DNA from: Chthoniobacteraceae bacterium | GTDB lineage: Bacteria > Verrucomicrobiota > Verrucomicrobiia > Chthoniobacterales > Chthoniobacteraceae | Assembly (NCBI GenBank): GCA_947448395.1 | Contig: CANFNA010000006.1 | Coordinates: 1 to 46,238, forward strand | Length of the DNA: 46,238 bases | Direction of reading: 5' to 3' | In this document: positions 35,304 through 45,500 of the stretch, one piece after another | Numbering within the stretch: position 1 is the stretch's first letter | Layout: each line of letters begins with the position of its first letter | The notes under the pieces: generated by a model | The model's database searches: none | What the model was told of the DNA's origin: nothing | The model's input: the letters and a program-made list of their open reading frames with translations, nothing else | Made by a program: the position numbers and the translations under genes

Positions 35304-37303
35304 TACCAACTTCGCCCTTCGCGGGCCTTTGATTCTTTCTGCTGTTTTCCGTCTGGAATCCAGAGATGGACGCGACGGTCCTCGCTACGCAAAGCATCCA
35401 CAAGCGCCTGTGCTTGCGCCTTAGTAATTTTCCCGTCTCCCCCCTGTTGCGGCTGCATCCCCTCCCGCCGCTCCTGCTGCTCCTGCTCAGAGGTTTTCCC
35501 ATCCCCTGTCGTAGGCTCGTCCTTCAATTCACCGCGGGCTTTCGATTCTGCGAGTTCCTCGGGACGGGGTTCCGACTGGGGCGGTTTACCATCTTGATTC
35601 TGCGCCGTCTGCGATTGCTTTTCCGATTTTCTGTCGTCTTTGCGGTTGTCGGAAGGAGCGGGCTTTCCGCCTTCTTTTCCATCTCCCTGATTTTGACCAT
35701 CGGCCCCATCTTTATCTCCCCGCCCTGAAGTGTTCTTGTTTTCCTCGGAGCGATCTTTGCCGTCTTTGGGTTGCCGTTGCACCTCCTGATCTTGCTCAGA
35801 ATCACCTCCGTCTTGCTTGTCCTTCTCGCCGTCCTTGCCCTGCTGCTTCTCGGATTGCTGTTTTTTTTGTTCCAACAACTTCTTCACCCAATTTCGGTTG
35901 TAGGCTGCGTCCTCCAAATTCGGATCGTCCTTCAAGGCTGCTGAATAATGGTCGATCGCCTGCTCAAGCGCCTTTGTGTCGACCCCGCGCCTGCCTTGCT
36001 GGGCTTGCTGCACGAGAGTGTTTGCAAAGTTGTATTCGGCCCGCCCTCTCAACCGCGGGTCTGATGAGGCAAGCGCTTGGCCAAAAGCATCAATCGCTTC
36101 TACCCACTTTTTATTTTTGTAAGCGGCCGTCCCGAGGTTGTAAGCCCGCTCCAACGACTTTGAATCGCTCTTCCACTCTGAATCATAAGCCTCCAATGCC
36201 TTTGCATAGTCTCCCGCTTCGTAAAATTCACGAGCCTTTGAGAGCCCTTCAGCACCATACCCGTCCCGTTGGAACATCAATGAAAGGGCCAAGAAAACCG
36301 TTAACCCCAACCGCCGACGTCCACCCTCTCCTTTAATTAGAGCCCCCGCAAGAAAGGCCAATGCCACTCCAAGCGGCCACTGATAGCGCTCCGTCACTCG
36401 AAATCCTCCCTCCTGCTGCACTTCATGCTGATCCATCTGCATAATTCCATCCTGCACTATCCGGCGCATTTCTGCAGGCCCAGACTGAAGTCGCAGATAA
36501 AATCCCCCGCCAACGCTTGCCAGCTCGCGCATTCGAGCCTCATCCAAACGCGACGACACAATATTCCCAGACGCATCGTGAATGTACTCCTTTCCACCCC
36601 GGGGCGAAGGCACTGATAAAACCGTCCCCTCCGGCGTCCCGACGCCCAAGGTAAAGACCCGAACTTTTCCGGCCAACTCTTTGGCCACACGGATTCCATC
36701 TTCTTCCAAATCTTCCCCATCCGAAATTAGCACTACCGCCCGCTGCCCCCCTTCCGAATGTTCAAACGCTTCCACTGAGACGCGCAGCGCATCCGCAATA
36801 TTCGTTCCGGGCAAGGGAATCAACTCCGTGTCCAATTCCTGAATCGCTGCCAAAATTGCAGAGTGATCAGAAGTTACCGGAGCCTGCAAAAAGGACGACC
36901 CTGCAAACGCAACAAGACCGATGCGATCTCCTGGAAGCTGCCTCACCAAGTCCTCAGCAGCCAGCTTCGCACGACGCAACCGAGAGGGGGGGAAGTCATC
37001 CGCCAACATCGATCGCGAGACGTCTACCGCAATAATCACATCGCGGCCCATCCCCTTGCGATCTTCCTTCACGCCCCCCCACTGCGGTCTCGCCCAGGCA
37101 AGACACGCAAACCCGAGCGCTAGCAGTAACAGAACGAATCTCGGCCAGACAGATGTCGATGACGCCACCAAGCGCGACTTCAAACGCTGCGCTACAAGCA
37201 AACGCAAATGGTCCGCTGCAGCGCGCCCTTGAAACCAAACCCATACGGCAAGCAACGGAAGTGCAACCAGACCCCAAAAGGCACTTGGAAAAGCCCATTT
37301 CAT
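35303..37303 (-). CDS. BatB-BatC fusion: VWA domain plus TPR and charged tail
   Basis: A 666-residue protein from the ATG at 37303, which overlaps the batA stop as ATGA; the track start at 37378 is longer. Residues 1-330 correspond to BatB: two N-terminal membrane segments, a VWA domain with a MIDAS motif (IIAVDVSRSMLADD; GTNIADAL; VLISDGEDLEEDG) and a third membrane segment. After a further hydrophobic stretch (LGLTVFLALSLMF), residues about 345-460 are TPR units (AREFYEAGDYAKALEAYDSE; YNLGTAAYKNKKWVEAIDAF; AAYNRNWVKKLLEQKK) as in BatC. The last 180 residues are an extreme Lys/Asp/Gln/Gly-rich tail ending in a small conserved-looking helix (ITKAQAQALVDAL). BatB and BatC are separate proteins in the better-known operons, so the fusion is notable. 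Confidence 0.9.
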   Translation of the reverse strand: MKWAFPSAFWGLVALPLLAVWVWFQGRAAADHLRLLVAQRLKSRLVASSTSVWPRFVLLLLALGFACLAWARPQWGGVKEDRKGMGRDVIIAVDVSRSMLADDFPPSRLRRAKLAAEDLVRQLPGDRIGLVAFAGSSFLQAPVTSDHSAILAAIQELDTELIPLPGTNIADALRVSVEAFEHSEGGQRAVVLISDGEDLEEDGIRVAKELAGKVRVFTLGVGTPEGTVLSVPSPRGGKEYIHDASGNIVSSRLDEARMRELASVGGGFYLRLQSGPAEMRRIVQDGIMQMDQHEVQQEGGFRVTERYQWPLGVALAFLAGALIKGEGGRRRLGLTVFLALSLMFQRDGYGAEGLSKAREFYEAGDYAKALEAYDSEWKSDSKSLERAYNLGTAAYKNKKWVEAIDAFGQALASSDPRLRGRAEYNFANTLVQQAQQGRRGVDTKALEQAIDHYSAALKDDPNLEDAAYNRNWVKKLLEQKKQQSEKQQGKDGEKDKQDGGDSEQDQEVQRQPKDGKDRSEENKNTSGRGDKDGADGQNQGDGKEGGKPAPSDNRKDDRKSEKQSQTAQNQDGKPPQSEPRPEELAESKARGELKDEPTTGDGKTSEQEQQERREGMQPQQGGDGKITKAQAQALVDALRSEDRRVHLWIPDGKQQKESKAREGRSW

Positions 37304-38313
37304 GGCAACCTCCTTCCAACACTCAAAGACCAACCCATTCCCACGCACAAAAGTGCAAAACCAACTCCAAGAGGCCACATATACAGTTCTCGGAAATTTC
37401 TCGAACGGATCGATTCAATCGGCACTTTCTCAAGTTTATCAATCTCAGCGTAAATGTTCCGCAGAGCGTCCCCGTCCGTCGCTCTAAAGAATTTTCCACG
37501 GCCAATTTCAGCCAACTTCCGCACCTGACTTTCATCCGCAGTCACCTTGATGTTCTGATACGTAATCCGGCCGAACTGGTCAGGAATCGGCACAGGCGCA
37601 TACCCCTCGCTCCCAGCGCAAATGCTGTAAATTTTTATTCCCAACGCTCGCGCTGCCTCTGCGGCCATCGTCGGACTGATCTGCCCGGCGTTGTTATCGC
37701 CATCCGTGAGCAAAACGATGATTCGGGTTTTTGCATCCGGGTTCTGCCCCAAACGCCGCGTCGCCGAAGCGAGTGCAGACCCAATCGCGGTGCCGTCTTC
37801 GACTAACCCAATCCGGAGTCTCTTGAGATTTTGCTTCAACCAATCGTGATTTAGAGTGAGCGGGCTGACCAAATAGGGCCGTCCAGCAAACGCTATAATC
37901 CCAATCCGGTCATTCGGACGACCCTCAATAAACTCCTCGGTCACCTGTTTAACGGCATCAATACGGGTCGCCCGCTGACCCCCAATCGAAAAGTCTTCTG
38001 CCAACATCGAGCGAGAGACATCGAGGGCCACAAGAATATCGACCCCACTGGCCTTCACCACCTCGGCGTCCGTGGCTAACTGGGGACGCGCCATCGCAAT
38101 CACCAAAGCCGTCCAAGCCAAAAGGGGCAAAGCGAACCGTAACCGCCCCCAATCCGCCCGCACTGGGTGACCAACGGTTTTGAGTAGTAAGACGCCGGGA
38201 AAGCGAACTGTAGGGACACCACCGTGAGCGCCCAATCTCCATGCAAAAATAGGCACGAGGAGGAGCAGCCAAAATGCAAGAGGGCTTCCCCAAGCCAACG
38301 AGGAGGCTGTCAT
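37300..38313 (-). CDS. batA: BatA von Willebrand factor A protein
   Basis: A 337-residue inner-membrane protein with two N-terminal membrane segments (about 8-27 and 60-76), a VWA domain and a C-terminal membrane segment. The MIDAS residues are intact: D98-x-S100-x-S102 (VALDVSRSMLAED), then the Thr in VEDGTAIGSAL and the Asp in VLLTDGDNNAG. The domain is expected to face the periplasm and bind protein partners through a divalent metal. It is chained to DUF4381 upstream and the BatB-BatC gene downstream by ATGA overlaps. Confidence 0.92.
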   Translation of the reverse strand: MTASSLAWGSPLAFWLLLLVPIFAWRLGAHGGVPTVRFPGVLLLKTVGHPVRADWGRLRFALPLLAWTALVIAMARPQLATDAEVVKASGVDILVALDVSRSMLAEDFSIGGQRATRIDAVKQVTEEFIEGRPNDRIGIIAFAGRPYLVSPLTLNHDWLKQNLKRLRIGLVEDGTAIGSALASATRRLGQNPDAKTRIIVLLTDGDNNAGQISPTMAAEAARALGIKIYSICAGSEGYAPVPIPDQFGRITYQNIKVTADESQVRKLAEIGRGKFFRATDGDALRNIYAEIDKLEKVPIESIRSRNFRELYMWPLGVGFALLCVGMGWSLSVGRRLP

Positions 38314-38918
38314 TGGCCACCTCCAATTACTTGAGTCTCTGCAGCACCAACCAAATCCCGGCGGGCATCCACTTCCACCTCCACCCCAGCAAATTTGCAG
38401 CGATCACACTGTCTTAAAAACTCTCGCAATCTTTCGCGGTCCGCATGAGCAAATCGTGGACTGTTCTTAATCGCCTCGAGAAACTCCTCCGTCGTTTGAC
38501 GCGTCACGTCCATCCCGTAAGCCATCTCGAGAAAGCGGCGCAAAATATCCGCAACCTTCGCAGCAAAATCCCTCGTCGAAAGCCCCGTTGCATCGGATCC
38601 CTTTAGCGCCCGCAACGCCTCTAATGCGATTTGGGTCGGCGACGGCGGCGGAATCTGGGGCCTCATTTTTCTCACCCCCCACACCATCCCCATCACCATC
38701 AGGACCATTATCACCAAGCCAAGCGTCACCAAACCAACCAAAAGCCCTGTCGTCCAATAGGGGATATCCACCGGAGGCAAAACATCCCGAATCCCGTCAG
38801 GAGGACTACTCTGCCCCCCGGGCACTGCTGCCACTTGAGCCGAAAGAGCCAAAGGCAGCCCCACAGACCACCAACCTCCCAAAACCCAACTCGCTATGCC
38901 GCCGACGCTCCCTCTCAT
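38310..38918 (-). CDS. DUF4381-family membrane protein of the Bat operon
   Basis: A 202-residue protein. It has an N-terminal hydrophobic signal-like region, a Pro-rich extracytoplasmic stretch (RDVLPPVDIPYWTTG), a strong membrane segment (LLVGLVTLGLVIMVLMVMGMVWG) and a helical cytoplasmic domain (LEALRALKG ... ILRRFLEMAYGMDVTRQTTEEFL ... LREFLRQCDRCKFAG). This matches the DUF4381 family, regularly encoded between DUF58 and batA. Its function is unknown. It overlaps both neighbours by 4 bp (ATGA). Confidence 0.85.
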   Translation of the reverse strand: MRGSVGGIASWVLGGWWSVGLPLALSAQVAAVPGGQSSPPDGIRDVLPPVDIPYWTTGLLVGLVTLGLVIMVLMVMGMVWGVRKMRPQIPPPSPTQIALEALRALKGSDATGLSTRDFAAKVADILRRFLEMAYGMDVTRQTTEEFLEAIKNSPRFAHADRERLREFLRQCDRCKFAGVEVEVDARRDLVGAAETQVIGGGQ

Positions 38919-39817
38919 ATCCTCGCTCCCATCCGCGTTTCCCGATTTTTAAAGAAATTCTGAAGGGCAGGGACCCAGTCACGATCCGTGCGAAGCGTTA
39001 TCGAATCAACCTGCTGCCGACGGAATTCTCGCTGTAAAGCAGTCGCCCTTTCTTCAACGGCTTTCTGATAAGCCTCACGCACAGGCCGACTGCTGGTTGC
39101 CACCTCAAAAATCTCACCCGTTTCAGCATCCTCCAATCGGACAGTCCCCACATTGGGCAAGGTCTCCTCGCGAGGATCCACGAGCGGCAAGGCAACTAGA
39201 TCGTGACGTCTCGCGGTGAACCCCAACTGACGCGCAAATTCATTCGACTGAAAGTCGCTGAATAGAAAAACGACTCCCCTTCGATGGAGAACACGATTCA
39301 AACGCTCCAAGGCACCCGCGAGATCCGTGCCGCGACTCTTTGGCTCGAAAAACAGGATTTCTCGGACAATCCGAAGGGCATGCCGGCGCCCGCGCATTGG
39401 CGGAATGTAGAGTTCGACTCGGTCAGAAAACAGAAGCAACCCGACCTTGTCATTGTTGCGAATCGCGCTGAATGCGAGGACACAGGCAACCTCTGCAGCA
39501 AGTTCACGCTTACTGTGATTCACACTTCCGAAGTCCCCAGAACCACTGACGTCCACCACTAGAAGGACTGTCAGCTCGCGCTCTTCAGTGAACTTCTTCA
39601 CGTAAGCCTCTCCGCGAACCTCTCCAAAACGGGCTGTCACATTCCATTCAATCGTCCGAACCTCATCGCCAGGCTGGTACTCCCTGACCTCCTCAAAGTT
39701 CATGCCCCGCCCCCTAAAGACGCTACGGTATTGCCCAGAAAAGGCAGCCTCCACCCGCCCTCGGGTACGCAACTCCAAGCGGCGGATCTTTTTCAGAATT
39801 TCGCGCGAATCTTCCAT
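38915..39817 (-). CDS. DUF58-family VWA-like protein of the Bat operon
   Basis: A 300-residue soluble protein of the DUF58 family. The family signature is clear (RGMNFEEVREYQPGDEVRTI, followed by EWNVTARFGEVRGEAYVKKF). A VWA-like fold with a MIDAS-type DxSGS follows (VVDVSGSGDFGS) and VVFLFSDFQS. DUF58 proteins are constant neighbours of MoxR ATPases and are presumed to be their partners. It starts 23 bp after moxR and overlaps the DUF4381 gene by ATGA. Confidence 0.92.
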   Translation of the reverse strand: MEDSREILKKIRRLELRTRGRVEAAFSGQYRSVFRGRGMNFEEVREYQPGDEVRTIEWNVTARFGEVRGEAYVKKFTEERELTVLLVVDVSGSGDFGSVNHSKRELAAEVACVLAFSAIRNNDKVGLLLFSDRVELYIPPMRGRRHALRIVREILFFEPKSRGTDLAGALERLNRVLHRRGVVFLFSDFQSNEFARQLGFTARRHDLVALPLVDPREETLPNVGTVRLEDAETGEIFEVATSSRPVREAYQKAVEERATALQREFRRQQVDSITLRTDRDWVPALQNFFKNRETRMGARI

Positions 39818-39840
39818 ACGCCTTAACGGCTTCAGTCGAC

Positions 39841-40830
39841 CTAAGGCACCGGCAAATGATGCAGCAATTTCGCGATGATCTCCTCACTCGAAAGATCCTC
39901 CGCTTCAGCCTCATAACTCACCAAAATCCGGTGACGAAGCACGTCCGCAGCAATGGACTTCACGTCTTGCGGGGTCACATAGCCGCGCCCCGACAGAAAC
40001 GCCCGCGCCTTCGCCGCCAAAGTCAGGGCGATAGTTGCCCGAGGGGATGCCCCATAACGCAGCATGCCCTCCAGTCCCTTCACCCCATAATTCAAAGGCT
40101 CCCGAGTCGCAAATACGAGATCCACAATGTAATCCTTCACACGGTCGTCCACGAAAAGTTGATTCACCAGCTCTCGCGCCTCCAGAACGTCCTTCGGGTC
40201 GATCACCTGACTCACCTCCAACTTCGGTGCAGAAGTCCCCATCAGATCCAAAATCTGGCGCTCCTCAGCCCGACTCGGATAGCCCACCTTCAGCTTCAGC
40301 ATAAAGCGATCTAGTTGCGCCTCAGGCAACGAATAGGTCCCCTCCTGCTCCAACGGATTTTGAGTCGCAAGCACGAGAAACGGATCCGGTAACCGGAAAG
40401 TCTGATCCCCAATCGTTACCTGCCTTTCCTGCATGGCCTCTAGAAGCGCGCTCTGCACTTTGGCCGGAGCTCGGTTAATTTCATCCGCGAGGATCAGATT
40501 GGAAAATAAAGGTCCCTTCTTGGTCGAAAACTCGCCCGTGCGCGGATTATAAATCAGCGTTCCAATCAAGTCTGCAGGAAGAAGGTCAGGCGTGAATTGA
40601 ATCCGCTGAAAACCAGTGTGCACACTCTGAGCTAAAGTTTTAACCGTCAGCGTTTTAGCCAGACCAGGAACACCCTCCAGCAGGATGTGCCCATTCGTGA
40701 GAAGGCCGATTAGCAATCCCTCCACCAGCGATTTCTGCCCGACGACCACCCGGGCAATTTCGGCTTCAAGTGGAGCCACCCAATGGCTGGCTTGGCGGAC
40801 TTTATCAGTAATTTCCTGAGGATTGGACAT
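39841..40830 (-). CDS. MoxR-family AAA+ ATPase
   Basis: A 329-residue ATPase thought to act as a chaperone or maturation factor for VWA proteins. Walker A is at 53-60 (GVPGLAKT), Walker B and the following motif are LILADEINRAPAKVQSALLEAM, sensor 1 is LATQNPLEQEGTYSLPEAQ, and the AAA lid is in the C-terminal third (YGASPRATIALTLAAKA). It is the first gene of the seven-gene Bat operon. The 237-bp region upstream, shared with the divergent DUF1501 gene, should hold its promoter. Confidence 0.95.
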   Translation of the reverse strand: MSNPQEITDKVRQASHWVAPLEAEIARVVVGQKSLVEGLLIGLLTNGHILLEGVPGLAKTLTVKTLAQSVHTGFQRIQFTPDLLPADLIGTLIYNPRTGEFSTKKGPLFSNLILADEINRAPAKVQSALLEAMQERQVTIGDQTFRLPDPFLVLATQNPLEQEGTYSLPEAQLDRFMLKLKVGYPSRAEERQILDLMGTSAPKLEVSQVIDPKDVLEARELVNQLFVDDRVKDYIVDLVFATREPLNYGVKGLEGMLRYGASPRATIALTLAAKARAFLSGRGYVTPQDVKSIAADVLRHRILVSYEAEAEDLSSEEIIAKLLHHLPVP

Positions 40831-41040
40831 GACAGAGAGAAGTAAGACAGTCGTCTTATAGGAATGTTCGATCGGCGCAACCTTCGGAACTGGATCCGAT
40901 AGAAATCGTCTGAGAAATCGTCCGCAGCACCTGCTTCTGGAGGGTGGAGCGCTTTAACCCCCTCGAAAAGGCCTGCCCGTCAGGAAATTTGACTTTTTGT
41001 CACAACTTTTCGTCAGCGGCGGGGTTTTACACTGTGCCTA

Positions 41041-41054
41041 GTTAGTTTTCTAAC
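41041..41054. promoter_or_regulatory. Short inverted repeat before the DUF1501 gene
   Basis: GTTAG-TTTT-CTAAC lies 13 bp upstream of the ATG at 41068, in an AT-richer part of the moxR/DUF1501 divergent region. It could be an operator or a small 5' UTR hairpin. No convincing -35/-10 pair with normal spacing was found. Confidence 0.3.
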
Positions 41055-41067
41055 CCCCGTTTTAGTT

Positions 41068-42477
41068 ATGAATCTTTGTCAACATCTCCCGTCCGCAGGC
41101 GATTTTTGCGCCACACGGCGCCAATTCTTAAACCGTTTTGGCATGGGCTTCGGCGCCCTAAGTCTCGCTGGACTGATTGGCGAAAACACGCTCACTGCCT
41201 CTGCTCAAGGGGCCATCGCCACCGGCGGTTCCCCTCTGACGCCAAAGGCTCCACCGCTTCAAGCCACCGCAAAGCGCATCATCCATATCTTCGCCCAAGG
41301 CGGCCCCTCCCACATCGACACTTGGGATCCGAAGCCCGAAATGGCGAAACATGTTGGCCAGGATGTGACCGCCATCGGGGGCATGCCACTCCCCCCCCAG
41401 TTCAAATTCACAAAAAGGGGCCAGAGCGGTACGGAGGTCAGTGAACTTTTCCCAAAAATCGGAGAGCACATCGACGACATCGCCGTCATTCGCTCCATGA
41501 ACACGGACATCCCAGCGCACGAATTTGCGACGCTGATGATGAACACCGGTTCCGGACGTCTGGTAAAACCGTCGGTTGGTGCATGGACACTCTACGGACT
41601 TGGCTCCGAGAATCAGAATCTACCGGGCTTTGTCGCCCTCGGCGGTGGGTTGGGCGGTGCAAGCAACTGGAGGTCCGCCTTTCTTCCGGGAGCCTTTCAA
41701 GGAACGCTTGTCAGCACGGTGAGCGCCCCAGCAGAAAAGATCATCGCCAATATCAAGAGCTACCACGCCACGCCCGACCAACAGCGTAAGCAGCTTGATC
41801 TTCTGAAAACCTTCAATGAGGCGCACGCGGAGCAACTGAATCGGGAATCCGTTCTGGAAGCCCGAATTCAGTCCTTTGAACTGGCGTTCAAAATGCAAAC
41901 CGAGGCCATGGATGTGTTCGACATTAATCATGAGCCACAACACATCCGTGATATGTACGGAGATACAGAGACTGGCCGTCGAATGCTTATCGCCAGACGC
42001 CTCGTGGAAAACGGGGTTCGTTTCGTACAAGTCTGGGCTGGAGGATGGGATCATCACACGGATGTGAAGGGGAACCTCAAGAAACAGGCTGATATGATCG
42101 ACGGCCCTGTGGGCGCCCTTCTAAAGGACCTGAAAGATCGCGGGATGCTCAAGGACACCCTCGTCGTCTGGGGCGGTGAATTTGGACGGACCCCCCGTCA
42201 TGACCGTGGAGCGCGCGGAGAACCCGGGCGGGATCACCACAACAAGGCATTCTGCTCGTGGATGGCCGGTGGCGGCATTAAGGGAGGCCAAGCCTACGGT
42301 GCCACCGATGAGTTCGGCTTCGATGTCGTCAAAGACAAGGTTCACGTCCATGACCAGCACGCAACGATGCTTCGATTGCTCGGGTTCGATCACGAAAAGC
42401 TGACCTACCGCTACAACGGCCGCGACTTCCGCCTCACTGATGTTTACGGCAATATCGTGGACGGCCTCATTGCGTAA
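41068..42477 (+). CDS. DUF1501 family Tat-exported protein
   Basis: A 469-residue protein of the DUF1501 family, related to alkaline phosphatase/sulfatase-fold proteins. It has a twin-arginine signal (ATRRQFLNRFGMGFGALSLAG). Family motifs are HIFAQGGPSHIDTWDPKPEM, VIRSMNTDIPAHEFATLMM, FVQVWAGGWDHHTDVKGNLK, VVWGGEFGRTP, and the C-terminal HDQHATMLRLLGFDHEKLTYRYNGRDFRLTDVYG. These are typical of Planctomycetota and Verrucomicrobiota, where the gene pairs with a DUF1549/DUF1553 cytochrome-like gene, as it does here, 103 bp downstream. The biochemical role is not established. Confidence 0.94.
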   Translation: MNLCQHLPSAGDFCATRRQFLNRFGMGFGALSLAGLIGENTLTASAQGAIATGGSPLTPKAPPLQATAKRIIHIFAQGGPSHIDTWDPKPEMAKHVGQDVTAIGGMPLPPQFKFTKRGQSGTEVSELFPKIGEHIDDIAVIRSMNTDIPAHEFATLMMNTGSGRLVKPSVGAWTLYGLGSENQNLPGFVALGGGLGGASNWRSAFLPGAFQGTLVSTVSAPAEKIIANIKSYHATPDQQRKQLDLLKTFNEAHAEQLNRESVLEARIQSFELAFKMQTEAMDVFDINHEPQHIRDMYGDTETGRRMLIARRLVENGVRFVQVWAGGWDHHTDVKGNLKKQADMIDGPVGALLKDLKDRGMLKDTLVVWGGEFGRTPRHDRGARGEPGRDHHNKAFCSWMAGGGIKGGQAYGATDEFGFDVVKDKVHVHDQHATMLRLLGFDHEKLTYRYNGRDFRLTDVYGNIVDGLIA

Positions 42478-42530
42478 TTCGCTCTTCCAAAAGACTTAAG
42501 TAAAATCAGTTGCCCCCTGTTATCGGCAAA

Positions 42531-42556
42531 GCACTCGGGGCCTTTCTCCCCAGTGC
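42531..42556 (+). promoter_or_regulatory. 5' UTR hairpin before the DUF1549/DUF1553 gene
   Basis: GCACTCGGGG pairs with CCCCAGTGC (one bulged C) across a 7-base loop, ending 24 bp upstream of the ATG at 42581. No T tract follows, so it is not a standard terminator. It may affect mRNA stability or translation of the downstream gene relative to DUF1501. Confidence 0.35.
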
Positions 42557-42580
42557 GTTCCCAATCTGGATTCCATAAAA

Positions 42581-45500
42581 ATGCGTTCCCTGACCCTCCA
42601 TCGAGCCCTCGCATGGGCGTCTCTTGGCCTCCTCTGGACACCCGGATTAGCCCCCGCGGCGGCACCCTCAGACCTCTCCCAGTTGGATTTTTTTGAAAAA
42701 AAGATCCGCCCAGTCCTTGTCGAGAGCTGCTACAAATGCCACAGCGCCAACAGTGAGAAGCTTCGCGGGGGACTGCTCCTCGATACTCGGGAAGGAGTCC
42801 TTAAAGGCGGGGAAAGCGGCCCCGCCATCGTTCCAGGCGATCCTAAAAAGAGTTTGCTGATTACCTCGATCCGCCACGAGCACCGGGATCCGGATATGGC
42901 GATGCCGCCAAAAGGAGACAAACTCTCTGACGCGGTCATTGGCGATTTTGAGACGTGGGTCAAAATAGGAGCCCCTGATCCAAGATCCGGTCCCGCGCTA
43001 GCAAAGAGTTCCACGTGGGATGCAGCCAAAGCTGCGGACCACTGGGCCTTCAAGAAAGTCGTGGCACCCGCGATCCCGAAAAGTCCGGACCCAAAACATT
43101 TCATCCAAAACCCCATCGACAGCTTCGTTCTGGCAACGCTGCGCGCAAAAAAACTGCAAAACTCCCAAAAGGCCGATAAACAGACCCTGATCCGTCGAGT
43201 CACCTATGACCTGACAGGTCTCCCACCGACTCAGGCCGAAGTGGAAGCATTCCTAGCAGACACTGCCTCAGATGCCTTCGAAAAGGTTGTGGATCGCCTC
43301 CTTGAATCTCCTAAGTACGGAGAACGTTGGGCCCGCCACTGGCTTGATATTGCCCGATATGCGGACACCTCCGGCGACCGTGCAATCGGAAGGAATCGGA
43401 CGCCCCTGTATGCCTACGCATGGACCTACCGCGACTATGTAATCAAAGCCTTCAATGAGGACCTGCCTTATAATCAATTCATCGTAGAGCAGCTTGCCGC
43501 AGATCGCCTCCCAGAGTCGAAAGACGACAAGTCTCGACTCGCCGCGCTTGGGTTCCTGACCATTGGAAAGCGCTTTGAAAGCAATGAGAACGACATCATC
43601 GATGACCGAATCGATGTCGTCACAAAAGGGTTGATGGGCCTCACAGGCGCCTGCGCTCGCTGCCACGACCACAAGTTCGATCCAGTACCCACTCGTGATT
43701 ATTATGCGCTTCACGGAGTCTTCGCCAGTTGTGAAGAGCCTTCGACCGGCCCAGCCCTCGCGAATCCGGAAGCCAATGAGGCCTACCAAGACTACTTGGT
43801 TGAAGTGAAGAAAATCGAAGATGAGCTCAAGGACCACGAACGCACTGAAGCCTTCCGCCTCACCTCTGGGATGCTCGAACGCGCCGGCGATTATCTCCTT
43901 CTTTATCAAGAATCTTCGAAAACGACGGACAACACCAAAAAAGGGAACAACTACCGCATTGCCGCTCGCGACAAAGGACTGGCCGCAGAGGTAGCCGCTG
44001 TCTGGGCAGACCAACTTAAAGAAGCACTGGATGCCCACTCCAAAAAGAAAGATCCCGTCCTCGGGCCTTGGCTCACATTAGCCGCTCTGAAGCCGGAGGA
44101 GTTTGGCGAAAAATCACCCGCACTTCTTCAGGAAATGAAGGATTCTGGGCAATTCAATGCCGCAGTGCTTGCCTCGCTAATATCCAAGGAACCGAAATCG
44201 CTTAAGGATGCCGCAGAGGCTTACACAGAGGCCTTCGCAGGCCTTCATAAAACACTTGGTTTGCCCCAGTTTTCTGGGCGCGTATCCAAAGGATTCCCCG
44301 TCGCAAAGATCAATACGCCCGTTTCGGATGAGTGTACCGAGTCTCTGCGCAAAGAGGTCTTCAGCACGACATCGATGATGGTACCGGACAAGAAAACCAT
44401 TTCGAAGACCTTCGGCGTGACTTTCACCACCACCCAAGCGCGCATTCAGTCAAAGTTTGCAGCCCTCGATTTAAGCCATGCGGGAGCGCCAATCCGCGCA
44501 ATGACTCTCGTCGACCGTGCAAAACCAAAAGATTCCAATGTCCTGATCCGAGGCGAAGCCCTCAATCGCGGCCCTTTGGTTCCGCGCCATTTCCCAACGC
44601 TCCTTGGGGGCTCCGAGGAAAAACGATTCAGCGACGGAAGCGGGCGACTTGAAATGGCTAGAGAGATCGCGACGCGTGAGAACCCACTCACGTCCAGAGT
44701 GTTCGTAAATCGAGTCTGGCAGTGGCACTTTGGCCAAGGAATCGTGCGAACCGTCAGTGACTTTGGGACTCGTTCAGAGCCACCCACCCATCCCGAACTG
44801 TTAGACTGGATGGCCTCTTGGTTCATGGACAATGGCTGGTCGATCAAGAAGCTGAACAAGCTCATTGTGATGTCATCCACGTACCAACAAGACAGCCGAG
44901 TTTCAGAACAGGCCTCGAACGTTGATCCAACCAACCAGTGGCTCTCTCACTTCAACATTCAACGCCTCGACTTTGAGCAAGTGCGCGACACGTTGATGAC
45001 CGTTAGTGGCGAGTTGGATGATTCGGAAGTCGGCGGCCGTCCTTTCGTCATTGCCAACCAATCTTCGGCAGTCACTCGAAAGGCCCCAACAGCAGCTGAT
45101 ATTGGGAATCTCAAGACCAACCCAAACCGACGCACCGTTTATGCCATGATCGATCGCGCCGCTCTCCCCGAAGTCTTCAACACGTTCGACTTTGCTAATC
45201 CCGACATGAGTACAGGAGAGCGCGTCTTAACCACCGTCCCTCAGCAGGCTCTTTTCATGATGAACAGCCCATTCATCGCTGAACAGGTTCGCGCCATTCA
45301 CGAAAGGAAAGACTTTCCAAAAGACGGAGCAGACGAAGACCGCGTGCGTTTCCTCTATCAAGCCGTCTACCAACGCCCTCCCTCAGCCAAGGAAATCGAG
45401 CTCGCTCGGGTCTTTCTCAACTCAGACCCCAGCACCGCGACAACAGAATCAGCCTCTGTCCTTTCGAAGACCGCAGGATCTCCTGCGCAAAAAGGTGCGA

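Noticed and set aside
43268-44038. 256-residue minus-strand ORF inside the DUF1549/DUF1553 gene
   Set aside because: Entirely antisense to a gene with recognised domains; its Phe/Val/Gly-rich translation matches no family.
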